From Streptomyces sp. NBC_01408 (lineage in GTDB: Bacteria > Actinomycetota > Actinomycetes > Streptomycetales > Streptomycetaceae): 64,000 nucleotides of DNA. Positions 10,099 through 18,664 of this stretch are shown piece by piece. A program made the position numbers and the translations under genes. How positions within the stretch are numbered: position 1 is the first letter of the stretch; the number at the start of each line of letters is the position of its first letter. The stretch covers positions 4,178,501-4,242,500 of the forward strand of contig NZ_JAPEPJ010000001.1 of assembly GCF_026340255.1 (NCBI RefSeq), written 5' to 3'. Under the pieces are notes generated by a model, which worked only from the letters and a program-made list of their open reading frames with translations, was not told the origin of the DNA and searched no databases.

Positions 10099-11448
10099 AT
10101 GACCATCCCGCTACTCCTGCTCCTGGCGGCTTTCGCCCTCATCCTCGCCAACGGTTTCTTCGTGGCGGCCGAATTCGGCCTCGTCACCGTCGAGAAGCCC
10201 GAGGCCGAACGAGCCGCCGCCGACGGCGACCGCCGTGCCCGCACGGTGGTCGAAGCCCTACGGGAGCTGTCCTTCCAGCTCTCCGGCACCCAGCTCGGCA
10301 TCACCATCACCTCCCTCGTGGTCGGCATGCTCGCCGAGCCCGCCCTCGCCGCACTGCTGGCCGGGCCGCTCACCGCGACCGGCCTCCCCGCAGGAGCCAC
10401 CGCCGGCGTGTCCGTCGTCATCGGCATGCTGCTCGCCTCCGCCGTCCAGATGGTCGTCGGCGAGCTCGTCCCGAAGAACTGGGCGGTCTCCCGGCCGCTC
10501 CAGGTGGCCCGCTTCGTCGCCGGCCCCCAGCAGGCCTTCTCCGGCGCCCTGCGCCCCGTCATCGCCGGCCTCAACGCCGTCGCCAACCGGCTGGTGCGCG
10601 CCCTCGGCGTGGAACCCACCGAGGAGATGGCCTCCGCCCGCACCCCCGGCGAACTGGTCTCCCTGGTCCGCCATTCGGCCCAGGCCGGCGCCCTCGAACA
10701 GGACACCGCCGACCTCTTCGTACGCACCCTCTCGCTGGGCGAGCTCACCGCCCAGCACGTCATGACCCCCCGGGTGAAGGTCAGCGCCCTCCAGCACACG
10801 GCCACCGCCGCCGACGTCCTCAACCTGACCCGCGCCACCGGCCTGTCCCGCTTCCCCGTCTACCGCGAGCGCATCGACGAGATCACCGGTGTGGTCTCCC
10901 TCAAGGACGCCCTCGCCGTACCCGAGGCGGAACGTGCCCGCACCACCGTCGCCCGGATCTCCGTCGCCCCGCTCCTGGTGCCCGGCTCCCTGCCGGTGCA
11001 GCCCCTGCTGGAGCGGCTGCGCAGCGAACAGCCGATGGCCGTGGTGGTCGACGAGTACGGCGGCACCGCCGGCGTGGTCACCCTGGAGGACATCGTGGAG
11101 GAACTCGTCGGCGAGGTCCGCGACGAGCACGACCACGCGGAGGACCGCCGGCCCGAGCTGGCCCCCGTACCCCCCGAGGACGGCCGCCCCTCCTGGGAGG
11201 CCGACGGCAGCTGCCGGGTGCAGACCCTGCGCCGCATAGGCCTGGAGGTCCCCGAAGGCCCCTACGAGACCGTCGCGGGCCTCGTCGCCGACCTGCTCGG
11301 CCGTATCCCCGCCCCCGGGGACCGCGCCGAACTCCCCGGCTGGAAGCTCTCCGTCCGCCAGGTCGGCCGCTACCGGGCCGAACGGGTCCGGCTGGTGCGC
11401 ACCGTCCCCGCCACCGCCCCCGCCGAACTGGAAGCGGTGGGCCGGTGA
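10099..11448 (+). CDS. CNNM/CorC-family membrane protein with CBS pair
   Basis: The 449-residue protein has an N-terminal DUF21/CNNM transmembrane domain (about 1-190; ILANGFFVAAEFGLVTVEK), two CBS domains (about 205-335) and a C-terminal CorC_HlyC domain (about 365-440). Such proteins are implicated in magnesium or cobalt efflux and tolerance; older annotation calls them hemolysin-like without good cause. A GGAGG-like site lies before the ATG. Its stop overlaps the GTG of a paralogue, so the two probably form a heteromer made in fixed ratio. Confidence 0.9.
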   Translation: MTIPLLLLLAAFALILANGFFVAAEFGLVTVEKPEAERAAADGDRRARTVVEALRELSFQLSGTQLGITITSLVVGMLAEPALAALLAGPLTATGLPAGATAGVSVVIGMLLASAVQMVVGELVPKNWAVSRPLQVARFVAGPQQAFSGALRPVIAGLNAVANRLVRALGVEPTEEMASARTPGELVSLVRHSAQAGALEQDTADLFVRTLSLGELTAQHVMTPRVKVSALQHTATAADVLNLTRATGLSRFPVYRERIDEITGVVSLKDALAVPEAERARTTVARISVAPLLVPGSLPVQPLLERLRSEQPMAVVVDEYGGTAGVVTLEDIVEELVGEVRDEHDHAEDRRPELAPVPPEDGRPSWEADGSCRVQTLRRIGLEVPEGPYETVAGLVADLLGRIPAPGDRAELPGWKLSVRQVGRYRAERVRLVRTVPATAPAELEAVGR

Positions 11449-12488
11449 ACGCCCTCCAACTCCTGTTCGCCCTGCTCCTCGTACTCGCCAACGGCTTCTT
11501 CGTCGGCGCCGAGTTCGCCCTCGTCTCCGTACGGCGCAGCCAGATCGAACCGCTCGCCGCAAGCTCCAAGCGGGCCCGGCAGGTCCTCCACGGCCTGGAG
11601 AACCTGCCCCGCATGATGGCCGCCGCGCAGTTCGGCATCACCCTGTGCTCCCTCACCCTGGGAGCCGTCGCCGAACCCACCGTGGCGAGGCTCCTGGAGC
11701 CCCTCTTCCACACCCTGCACGTCCCCCACCCCCTCATCCACCCCCTCGGCTACGCCCTCGCGCTCGCCGCCGTGGTCGTCCTGCACCTGGTCATCGGCGA
11801 AATGGTCCCCAAGAACCTCGCCATGGCCGCCCCCGAGAAGACCGCCCTGTGGTTCAGCCCCGGCCTGGTCGCCTTCGCCCGCCTGTGCGGGCCGGTCACG
11901 ACCGCGCTCGGCGCCTGCGCCACGCTCGTCCTGCGGCTCTTCAAGGTCGAGCCCAAGGACGAGGTCGAGGCCGTCTACACCAGCGCCCAGCTCGGCCGCC
12001 TCGTCGAGGACTCCCGGCAGGCCGGGCTCCTGGAACCGGGGGAGCAGGAGCGCCTGGAGGACGCCCTCGAACTGGGCAGCCGCCCGGTCACCGACGTCCT
12101 CCTCGCCCGGGACCGCATCGTCACCGTCGGCCCCTCGGCCACCCCGCGGCAGATCGAGCAGCTGACGGTGCGCACCGGGTACTCCCGCTTCCCGGTCCGC
12201 TCCGGCAGCGGGGCCTTCATGGGCTACCTGCACGTCAAGGACGTACTGGACCTGGAGGACCGGGAGCGGGCCGTTCCGCAGCGGGTGTGGCGCCGGATGA
12301 CCACCCTGTCGGCGACCCTCCCGCTGGACGACGCGCTGAGCGTCATGCGCCGGGACGCCACCCACCTGGCGCAGGTCGCGGACGCCAGCGGGCGGGTCCT
12401 GGGCCTCGTCGCCCTGGAGGACGTCCTGGAGATGCTGGTGGGAGAGGTACGCGACCCCGCGCACCGCGTGCCGGCGGCTCGCACGTAG
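11445..12488 (+). CDS. CNNM-family membrane protein, short paralogue
   Basis: This 347-residue paralogue of the preceding gene starts at an overlapping GTGA. It keeps the CNNM membrane part (VLANGFFVGAEFALVSVRR) and a CBS pair ending LEDVLEMLVGEVRD, but it stops before any CorC_HlyC domain. The pairing of one long and one short CNNM protein is common in actinobacteria. Divalent-cation transport or its regulation is the likely role, by inference from family. Confidence 0.88.
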   Translation: MNALQLLFALLLVLANGFFVGAEFALVSVRRSQIEPLAASSKRARQVLHGLENLPRMMAAAQFGITLCSLTLGAVAEPTVARLLEPLFHTLHVPHPLIHPLGYALALAAVVVLHLVIGEMVPKNLAMAAPEKTALWFSPGLVAFARLCGPVTTALGACATLVLRLFKVEPKDEVEAVYTSAQLGRLVEDSRQAGLLEPGEQERLEDALELGSRPVTDVLLARDRIVTVGPSATPRQIEQLTVRTGYSRFPVRSGSGAFMGYLHVKDVLDLEDRERAVPQRVWRRMTTLSATLPLDDALSVMRRDATHLAQVADASGRVLGLVALEDVLEMLVGEVRDPAHRVPAART

Positions 12489-12497
12489 CGCCGCCGC

Positions 12498-12520
12498 TGC
12501 CGGGGGCTCCGCCCCCGGCA
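12498..12520. terminator. bidirectional terminator hairpin
   Basis: A perfect 10-bp GC stem (12498-12507 with 12511-12520) with a 3-base loop lies between the convergent CNNM and AAA+ genes, 10 bases past the CNNM stop. Confidence 0.75.
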
Positions 12521-12549
12521 CCCCGCGCAGCGCCACCCCACCCGGCCCA

Positions 12550-14517
12550 CTACACCGGCGGAGCCTCGGGGCGGTCCTGGGGCCCGCGGCCCGACAGGAC
12601 CTCCCCGTAGGCCTGCATCAGGTCCGGGAGCCGCAGCGTCGCCAGGTCGTCCCGGGAGGGATCGCCCGCGAAGCCCGCCAGCCGCAGGTCCCGGTAGGCG
12701 CAGCTCTTCTCGTACAGGGTGCGCAGGAAGCGGCCGTTGCCGAGCTCGTCGATCCATCCCTGGTCCACCACGTGGCCGCTGATGCTGCGCAGCTCCTCCA
12801 GCGCCTCCTCGTCCCAGCGGTCCCCGTTCGCGTCCGCCACCACCCCGCCGATCGCGGTCAGCTCCAGGGGCCGGTAGCTGGGGAAGTCCACCCGCGTGGT
12901 GAATCGCGAGGACAGCCCCGGATTGGCGGCCAGCAGCCGGTCCATCCCGGCCGGATAGCCCGCCAGGATCACCACCAGGTGGTCCCGGTTGTCCTCCGCC
13001 CGCTTCAGCAGCACCTGCAGGGCCTCGTCCCCGTACGCGTCGCCCTTGCTGTACCCCGAGTTGGAGAGGCTGTACGCCTCGTCGACGAAGAGCACCCCGC
13101 CGATCGCCGAGTCGATCAGCTCGTTCGCCTTCACCGCGGTCTGCCCCAGGAACTCGCCCACCAGGTCCGACCGCTGGGCCTCCACGAGATGGTCGCCGCC
13201 CAGCAGGCCCAGCGCGTAGAAGACCCGGCCCAGGATCCGCGCCACCGTGGTCTTGCCCGTGCCCGACGGGCCGGAGAACACGAAGTGCCGTTTCGGCGGC
13301 TGCACCGGCAGCCCCTGCCCCGCCCGCAGCCGCGCCATGTGCAACTGCGCCGATAAGGCTTTCACCTGCCGCTTGACGGGCTCCAGGCCCACCATCCGCT
13401 CCAGCTCCGCCAGCGCCTCGGCGAGCGCCTCCGGATCGGCCGGACCGGCCGGCAGCCCCGCGGGTGCGGACTGCGGCGGAACGGACACCTTGCGCCGCGC
13501 ACCCTGCCCCCGGCCGGGCGGAGGCACCCCCGGCGAGCCCGGCCCGTACCGCGGATCCGGCGGATCGGGCGCGGACAGGGGATCCTGTTCCGGCTGTCCG
13601 TCGGCGGCGGTGTCCGGGACCGGCCCGCCGCCCAGGGCCACCGCCGCGAAGTCCCCGCCAGCCGGGGACGGACCGTGCCCGCCCCAGGCCCCGTACCCCG
13701 TGTACCCCGCCGGACCGGCCAGGTCCGCCAGCCCGGCCATGCCGTCGGTGTCGTCGCCGTCCTCGATGGCCGTCAGACGGGCCGCGGTGTCCATGAACGA
13801 CGGGTCCACCCGGTGCACCGCCCGGTACAGCGGGAGCGCCGCCGCACTGCGCCCCGTGCCCTCGTGCGCCCGCGCCAGCCAGTACCGCAGCTCCTTGCGC
13901 TGCGGCTGCTCGCTGCGGCACCGCATCAGCGCTGCCGACAGCAGCGGCTCCGCCTGCCCGTACATCTCCAGGCGGACCCGGGCCATCCCGCCGAACAGCC
14001 CCGCCTCGATCCCCAGCAGCGGATCGTCCACCAGCGGCTCGGTGTGCCGCACCAGCTGCTCCCAGTCCTTGACCAGGTAGGCCCGGCAGGCGTGCAGGAA
14101 CCGCACCTGCGGATCGGTGTCCACCGGGGGCAGCGCGGCCAGCGCCTGGTCCAGCTCGGGCACGTGGCGCCCGTCCAGCCAGTGCGAGGCGTGCGCCAGC
14201 AGCAGGTCCCGCGGGTTCTCCAGCACCGGCTGTACCCACCAGCCCAGCCAGTACCAGGAGTTCAGCGTCCGCCGGTGGCGGGCCCGCTGCTCGCCGAAGC
14301 GGTCCCGGTGGGCGTACATGCGCAATAACGCGTTGGCGGTGTCCACCCGGAGCGCGTGCAGGCCCAGCCAGGCGTCGGCCATCGCGGGATCGAGTCGTAC
14401 GGCCGCCCGGAACTCCTCCTCGGCCTGCGGATAGGCGCCCATGGTGCAGGCGTCGACCCCGCGCAGCCAGGCGAGTTCGGCCGGGGCGTGCGTGCTGCCC
14501 GGCGTGCCGAAATCCAT
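12550..14517 (-). CDS. TPR-AAA+ ATPase of the CbxX/EccA type
   Basis: The 655-residue protein has a TPR-like helical N-terminal half (about 1-260), a Gly/Pro-rich linker (about 265-360) and one AAA+ domain. The Walker A is GPSGTGKT (416-423), the Walker B is VLFVDEAY (475-482), and SRFTTRV looks like the arginine-finger region. This is the layout of CbxX/CfqX and of EccA, the cytosolic ATPase of type VII secretion. No esx or ecc genes are near, so a link to secretion is unproven. I chose the ATG at 14517 because GGGGGA lies just upstream. It might unfold or assemble a partner bound by the TPRs. Confidence 0.88.
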   Translation of the reverse strand: MDFGTPGSTHAPAELAWLRGVDACTMGAYPQAEEEFRAAVRLDPAMADAWLGLHALRVDTANALLRMYAHRDRFGEQRARHRRTLNSWYWLGWWVQPVLENPRDLLLAHASHWLDGRHVPELDQALAALPPVDTDPQVRFLHACRAYLVKDWEQLVRHTEPLVDDPLLGIEAGLFGGMARVRLEMYGQAEPLLSAALMRCRSEQPQRKELRYWLARAHEGTGRSAAALPLYRAVHRVDPSFMDTAARLTAIEDGDDTDGMAGLADLAGPAGYTGYGAWGGHGPSPAGGDFAAVALGGGPVPDTAADGQPEQDPLSAPDPPDPRYGPGSPGVPPPGRGQGARRKVSVPPQSAPAGLPAGPADPEALAEALAELERMVGLEPVKRQVKALSAQLHMARLRAGQGLPVQPPKRHFVFSGPSGTGKTTVARILGRVFYALGLLGGDHLVEAQRSDLVGEFLGQTAVKANELIDSAIGGVLFVDEAYSLSNSGYSKGDAYGDEALQVLLKRAEDNRDHLVVILAGYPAGMDRLLAANPGLSSRFTTRVDFPSYRPLELTAIGGVVADANGDRWDEEALEELRSISGHVVDQGWIDELGNGRFLRTLYEKSCAYRDLRLAGFAGDPSRDDLATLRLPDLMQAYGEVLSGRGPQDRPEAPPV

Positions 14518-14896
14518 CACGTCCCCCACAAGCCAGCCCCCGTGGTGCGCGGCAACCCCTGCGTCGAGCACGCGAGTTGCTCACTGCGCCGATGAAATCA
14601 GGGGTGCATCGTACCTGCGGTTTCGCACCTTACGTAGGGTGCGACGCCCCCGGTTCGGCCGTCCTCCCGGACCCTGCCCGGTGACTCAGGGTGAGGGATC
14701 GGGGGTGGTGCGGCCCGCCGGACAGGGGCCTACGGGCGGTGCGGGGGCAGAACGAAGCCCCCGATCACGGGGGAACGATCGGGGGCTTCGCGTCTGCGGC
14801 AGCCGGTAAAGGCCGCACATTGAGAACGTAAGGCCGGTGCGGGCCCCCGGTCAAGCAGGCCGGCGGAGGCCCGCTGGGGCTCAGGTCCAGGGCCGC
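14518..14896. other. intergenic region with one terminator
   Basis: This 379-base gap lies between two minus-strand genes. It holds the hairpin listed at 14753-14790 and presumably the promoter of the AAA+ gene near 14560-14650; a TACGTAGGGTGCGA stretch is the only suggestive signal. I see no credible gene. Confidence 0.5.
14753..14790 (-). terminator. strong hairpin terminator
   Basis: A perfect 14-bp stem (14753-14766 with 14777-14790) and a 10-base loop lie about 107 bases beyond the stop of the P-loop kinase gene on the minus strand. Confidence 0.75.
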
Positions 14897-15532
14897 TCAG
14901 GCCCGGGGGAGGTCGTCACCCTCGGTCACGGAAGTGGGGGTTCCCGCCGTCACACCGGCCCCGGAAGTCCACTCGTATCCCGTACCGCTCTGGCGCACCA
15001 GGGTGTCGGCGAAGGGGCGTGAAGGGTCATCCGAGAAGTGCGCGAGCTCCGCGCGCTCCCATCCGTCCCAGAAGCCGGAGAGTTCCCGCCCGTCCCGCTC
15101 CCGTCCGCGCCCCCAGGACCGCGCGCGCGGGGTTTCCATCCACAGCAGCCGCGCCAGGTGCGGGCGCAGCGCACGCCGCCCGGCCCCGACCCCCTCGACG
15201 AGCAGCACCGCCGTCGGCTCCAGCACCCGCTCCGCCCCGAAGCGGCGCTCCACCCAGTCGTACGGGGCCCAGTGCGCGGGCCGCCCCGCGGCGAGCGGCT
15301 CCAGCACCTGAGCGCGCAGCCGCTCCTGCCAGCCGAACATCTCCTCGTGGGTGGCCACGTCGTCCAGGTGCAGCACCGGCGCCCCGCCCAGGGCCTCCGC
15401 GAGCCGGCCGGCGAAAGTGCTCTTCCCCGACCCGGCGTGCCCGTCGATGCCGACCAGCCGGACGGGGCCGAGGGAGGGGGGCAGGGCGGCGATCTCCCGC
15501 GCGAGGGATTCGAGTGACTGGTGTGGCTCCAC
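14897..15532 (-). CDS. uridine-kinase-like P-loop protein
   Basis: The 211-residue protein has a Walker A GHAGSGKS (31-38) after VRLVGID, and a following LHLDDVATHEEMFGW segment, as in the uridine kinase / phosphoribulokinase fold. The true substrate is unknown; actinobacterial members are annotated as uridine kinase without tests. The start is a GTG. On the minus strand TAGGGT lies exactly six bases before it, suggesting a leaderless message. A terminator follows at 14753-14790. Confidence 0.8.
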   Translation of the reverse strand: MEPHQSLESLAREIAALPPSLGPVRLVGIDGHAGSGKSTFAGRLAEALGGAPVLHLDDVATHEEMFGWQERLRAQVLEPLAAGRPAHWAPYDWVERRFGAERVLEPTAVLLVEGVGAGRRALRPHLARLLWMETPRARSWGRGRERDGRELSGFWDGWERAELAHFSDDPSRPFADTLVRQSGTGYEWTSGAGVTAGTPTSVTEGDDLPRA

Positions 15533-15657
15533 CCCGCAACCCTACGGCCGGCCCGGTCGTCACCCCCGACACGAGCCCGCGGCTTCGGCCCCCGGCCGCC
15601 GGGAACTGGAAGGGTGAAGCCACCGATGCACCGACCCACCCCTGGGGGAACCCCGCG

Positions 15658-17019
15658 ATGACCGCACCCACACCGCGCAGGGCCGTACTCGTCGCCGCAC
15701 TCGCGGTCGCCACCGCCGCCACCGCCGCCACCGTCTCCGGGGGCAGCGCCTCCGCCGCGGCCCCGCCCGCCCCCCGCGGCCCGGGCCGCACCGTCGACAA
15801 CCGGTTCTGGTACGCGTACGAGCACTGGCTCGCCGGCCGCCACCAGGGCACCACCGCCGTCCCCGGCGCCCGCCCCGGCCTGGAGATCAGCACCCCGGCC
15901 GGCCGCACCGAGTACGCCGACCCGCACACCGGGAAGAAGAGCACCTGGGAGTACGCCACCTGGACCTCCCCGGTGCACCGCCCCGCCGTGCCCGCCACCG
16001 AGGCCATCGCCTCCTGGAACGCCCGTACGCCCGCGGGCACCTGGATCCAGACCGAACTGCGCGGCACCTACACCGACGGCACCACCACCCCCTGGTACGT
16101 CATGGGCCGCTGGGCGTCGGGCGACGGCGACATCCGCCGCACCTCCGTGGACGGCCAGAGCGACGGCCGCTCCACCGTCTGGACCGACACCCTGGCCGTC
16201 GACGCCCCCGCGAGCGGCCTGCGCCTCACCGGCTGGCAGCTGCGCCTCACCCTGTACCGCAGGCCCGGCGCGACCGCGGGGCCCACCGTACTGCTCGCCG
16301 GAGCCATGGTCTCCGACGTCCCGGACCGCCTCACCGTCCCCGCCTCCACCCCCTCCGGCCAGGCCCACGAGCTGCCCGTACCGCGCTACTCCCAGGAGGT
16401 CCACGCCGGCCGCTACCCCCAGTACGACAACGGCGGCGAGGCCTGGTGCAGCCCCACCTCCTCCCAGATGGTCATCGAGTACTGGGGCGGCAGGGCCGGC
16501 GCCGACTCCACGGCCTGGGTCGATCCGAAGTACTCCGACCCGCAGGTGTGCCACGCCGCCCGCTCCACCTACGACGCCGCGTACAAGGGCTGCGGCAACT
16601 GGCCCTTCAACGCCGCTTACGCCGCCACCTACCGCGGGCTCGCCGGAGTGGTCACCCGGCTCACCTCCCTCACCGACCTGGAGCTCCTGGTCCGGGCCGG
16701 GATCCCCGCCATCACCTCGCAGTCCTTCCGGACCGAGGAGCTCACCGGAGCCGGTTACGGCACCGCGGGCCACCTGATGACCGTCATCGGCTTCACCGCC
16801 GCCGGGGACGTGATCGCCAACGACCCCAACTCGCCCGACAACGCGGCCGTCCGCCGGGTCTACGAGCGCCGCGAGTTCGAGAACGTCTGGCTGCGCACCA
16901 AGCGCCACAACGCGACGGGCAAGGTCGTCTCGGGCAGCGGAGGCATCTGCTACCTCTACGCCCCGGCCGCGCCGAGCCCTCTGCAGGTCGCGGCCCTGGG
17001 CGCGGTCGGCGTGCTCTGA
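15658..17019 (+). CDS. secreted C39-like cysteine peptidase family protein
   Basis: The 453-residue protein begins with an RR-containing signal sequence (PRRAVLVAAL, cleavage near residue 35), so export by Sec or Tat is likely. After a beta-rich region comes a peptidase C39-like (C39_2) domain from about 238. Its putative triad is C264 (EAWCSPTSSQ), H372 (GHLMTVIGF) and D389 (IANDPNSP). Family members may cleave peptides, but most are untested. A GGGGGA-like site precedes the ATG. No ABC transporter is adjacent, so this is not a bacteriocin-processing C39. Confidence 0.85.
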   Translation: MTAPTPRRAVLVAALAVATAATAATVSGGSASAAAPPAPRGPGRTVDNRFWYAYEHWLAGRHQGTTAVPGARPGLEISTPAGRTEYADPHTGKKSTWEYATWTSPVHRPAVPATEAIASWNARTPAGTWIQTELRGTYTDGTTTPWYVMGRWASGDGDIRRTSVDGQSDGRSTVWTDTLAVDAPASGLRLTGWQLRLTLYRRPGATAGPTVLLAGAMVSDVPDRLTVPASTPSGQAHELPVPRYSQEVHAGRYPQYDNGGEAWCSPTSSQMVIEYWGGRAGADSTAWVDPKYSDPQVCHAARSTYDAAYKGCGNWPFNAAYAATYRGLAGVVTRLTSLTDLELLVRAGIPAITSQSFRTEELTGAGYGTAGHLMTVIGFTAAGDVIANDPNSPDNAAVRRVYERREFENVWLRTKRHNATGKVVSGSGGICYLYAPAAPSPLQVAALGAVGVL

Positions 17020-17103
17020 GCCGGGCCTTCGCGCGTCCATGAGCGCGGCCCAGCGCAGCGGATGAAGGCGGGAAAGGGGCATTTTTCCATTGACCGGAGA
17101 CCT

Positions 17104-17128
17104 GTATAAGCGGAACATAATGGGGTAA
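17104..17128 (+). promoter_or_regulatory. SigB-type stress promoter for the SPW gene
   Basis: GTAT (17104-17107), 15 bases, then GGGTAA (17123-17128) fits the Streptomyces SigB-family pattern GNNT-N14/16-GGGTA. It lies about 38 bases before the SPW start codon and its AGGAGG. Confidence 0.55.
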
Positions 17129-17165
17129 ATGGCAGATAAAGGCTTCTCGTAGGAGGCGGCCCGCC

Positions 17166-17597
17166 ATGACCACCCATCCGAGCATCGAGCACCACCCCGA
17201 CCTCGCCGAGATGCGCACCCGGTTCGAGCGGGTGACCAGCACTCCCGCCGCGCAGGCAGTCGAGGCAATGGCCCTGGTCACGGGCCTGTACCTGGCGGCC
17301 TCGCCCTGGATTGCCGGGTTCAGCGTCCTGACTCCGCTCGCCGTCAACAACCTGATCGCCGGCCTGGCGTTCTGTCTGTGCATGGGCGGTCTGGGTTCCG
17401 CGTACGAGCGCACCCATGCGATGGCCTGGACGGCGGTCGCCCTCGGTGCGTGGACGATCATCGCCCCGTGGGCCATCGCCGGTGAGATGGACGTGACCCG
17501 CACGGTGGTCAACAACGTGATCACCGGAGCCGTCGCCCTCTGCCTCGGCCTCGCCATGGCGGCGATGGCCGGACGCAACCGGGAGACCCGCGCCTGA
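17166..17597 (+). CDS. SPW-repeat membrane protein
   Basis: A 143-residue protein has four hydrophobic helices arranged as two SPW repeats, recognisable by ASPWIAGF and APWAIAG. Each repeat is followed by an Asn-rich turn (VNNLIAG, VNNVITG). AGGAGG precedes the ATG. The family is common in Streptomyces and of unknown function. The SigB-like promoter suggests induction by osmotic or general stress. A GC-rich hairpin follows at 17641-17687. Confidence 0.88.
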   Translation: MTTHPSIEHHPDLAEMRTRFERVTSTPAAQAVEAMALVTGLYLAASPWIAGFSVLTPLAVNNLIAGLAFCLCMGGLGSAYERTHAMAWTAVALGAWTIIAPWAIAGEMDVTRTVVNNVITGAVALCLGLAMAAMAGRNRETRA

Positions 17598-17640
17598 CCG
17601 GGACACCGGACCCGCGCTTCAGCGCGACACCGGACCCGTC

Positions 17641-17687
17641 GCCGGGCCCCGACCGCACCGGACCTGCCGGAGCGGCCGGGGCCCGGC
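17641..17687 (+). terminator. terminator after the SPW gene
   Basis: An 11-bp perfect stem (17641-17651 with 17677-17687) encloses 25 bases that can form a smaller inner hairpin. It lies 43 bases past the stop. Confidence 0.6.
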
Positions 17688-17820
17688 GGCGTGAGGGCGA
17701 ACGGCGGGATGGCCGGGGGAGCGGGCAGCCGCTCCGGGCGTGTGCGGCGTAGAAGAGAGCTCGGCACGCAGGTCTGCCATACTTCGGGCATCTTGTGGCA
17801 GTTCGAGGCTAGGGCTGAAT

Positions 17821-18483
17821 TTGAATAATAGTCAACAGCGCGGAGCGACCGGCCGATCCCAGGTTCGCAGGGCCGAACTCATAGCCACCGGGCGCAAGTT
17901 GTTCGCCGACACCTCGTACGACGCACTCTCCATGGACGACATCGCCAAGCACGCGGGCGTCGCCAAGGGACTGATCTACTACTACTTCAAGAGCAAACGC
18001 GGGTACTACCTCGCCATCGTCGAGGACTCGGTGGCCGAACTCGTCGCCCGCGCCGGCCGGGACACCGAACTGCCCGCCGCCGAACGGGTGCGCCGCACCG
18101 TCGACGGCTACCTCCACTACGCCGAGCACCACCACGCCGCCTACCGCACCATCGTCACCGGAGGCGTCGGATCCGACGCCGAGGTCCTCGCCATCCGCGA
18201 CGCCGTCCGCGAGGAACTGGTCGCCACCATCGCCGAAGGCGCGTACGGACGCCGTAGCGTCCCGCCGGTCGCCCGCCTCGCGCTCGTCGGCTGGCTTTCC
18301 TCGGTCGAGGGGATCACCCTGGAATGGATCGGAGCCCTCGCCGCGGACCCGGCCGGCCAGCCCGGCCGGGTCCGGCTCGGCGCCCTGCTCCTACGCCAGC
18401 TGCGCGCGACCTTGACGGTCATCGAGGAGTTCGTCCCGGAGTGCCCCGCTCCGCACCTCCCCGAGGAAGCGGCCCTGCCATAG
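17821..18483 (+). CDS. TetR-family transcriptional regulator
   Basis: The helix-turn-helix is clear: LSMDDIAKHAGVAKGLIYYY near residues 40-60, followed by FKSKRGYYLAIV. The C-terminal ligand domain is helical and ends acidic. I place the start at TTG 17821 (LNNSQQRG) because AGGG lies six bases upstream; the frame is open back to 17740 but that extension looks non-coding. About 220 residues is normal for the family. An acyl-CoA dehydrogenase follows on the same strand, and a 12-bp palindrome in that gene's promoter is a candidate operator. Confidence 0.85.
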   Translation: MNNSQQRGATGRSQVRRAELIATGRKLFADTSYDALSMDDIAKHAGVAKGLIYYYFKSKRGYYLAIVEDSVAELVARAGRDTELPAAERVRRTVDGYLHYAEHHHAAYRTIVTGGVGSDAEVLAIRDAVREELVATIAEGAYGRRSVPPVARLALVGWLSSVEGITLEWIGALAADPAGQPGRVRLGALLLRQLRATLTVIEEFVPECPAPHLPEEAALP

Positions 18484-18499
18484 AGATGATCTTGCACCG

Positions 18500-18528
18500 G
18501 TGACGGGAGGCGCCTGATCAGGCATACT
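18500..18528 (+). promoter_or_regulatory. acyl-CoA dehydrogenase promoter with palindromic operator
   Basis: GTGACG (18500-18505) and CATACT (18523-18528) are 17 bases apart. The spacer holds the perfect palindrome GCCTGATCAGGC (18512-18523), well placed for a dimeric repressor such as the upstream TetR protein. Regulation is inferred from position only. Confidence 0.5.
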
Positions 18529-18664
18529 CGACCCGCCGCAGCCGCTGAACAGGCCCTTCCGCAACCCGGGAGGGCACCATCGGCTGTAAGAGCACCGAGA
18601 CCCGGCGGCGCGTCCCACACCTCACGCGTCGCCGCCGTGCCCGACGAGGGAGGAGAGCGCCGCC

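Noticed and set aside
10099..12488. Hemolysins, as CNNM/CorC proteins are often named
   Set aside because: The domain layout is that of cation-transport CNNM proteins. The hemolysin label comes from old annotation, not from evidence here.
14837..15022. Small plus-strand frame after the terminator at 14753-14790
   Set aside because: It overlaps the 3' end of the P-loop kinase gene antisense, has no ribosome site and encodes low complexity.
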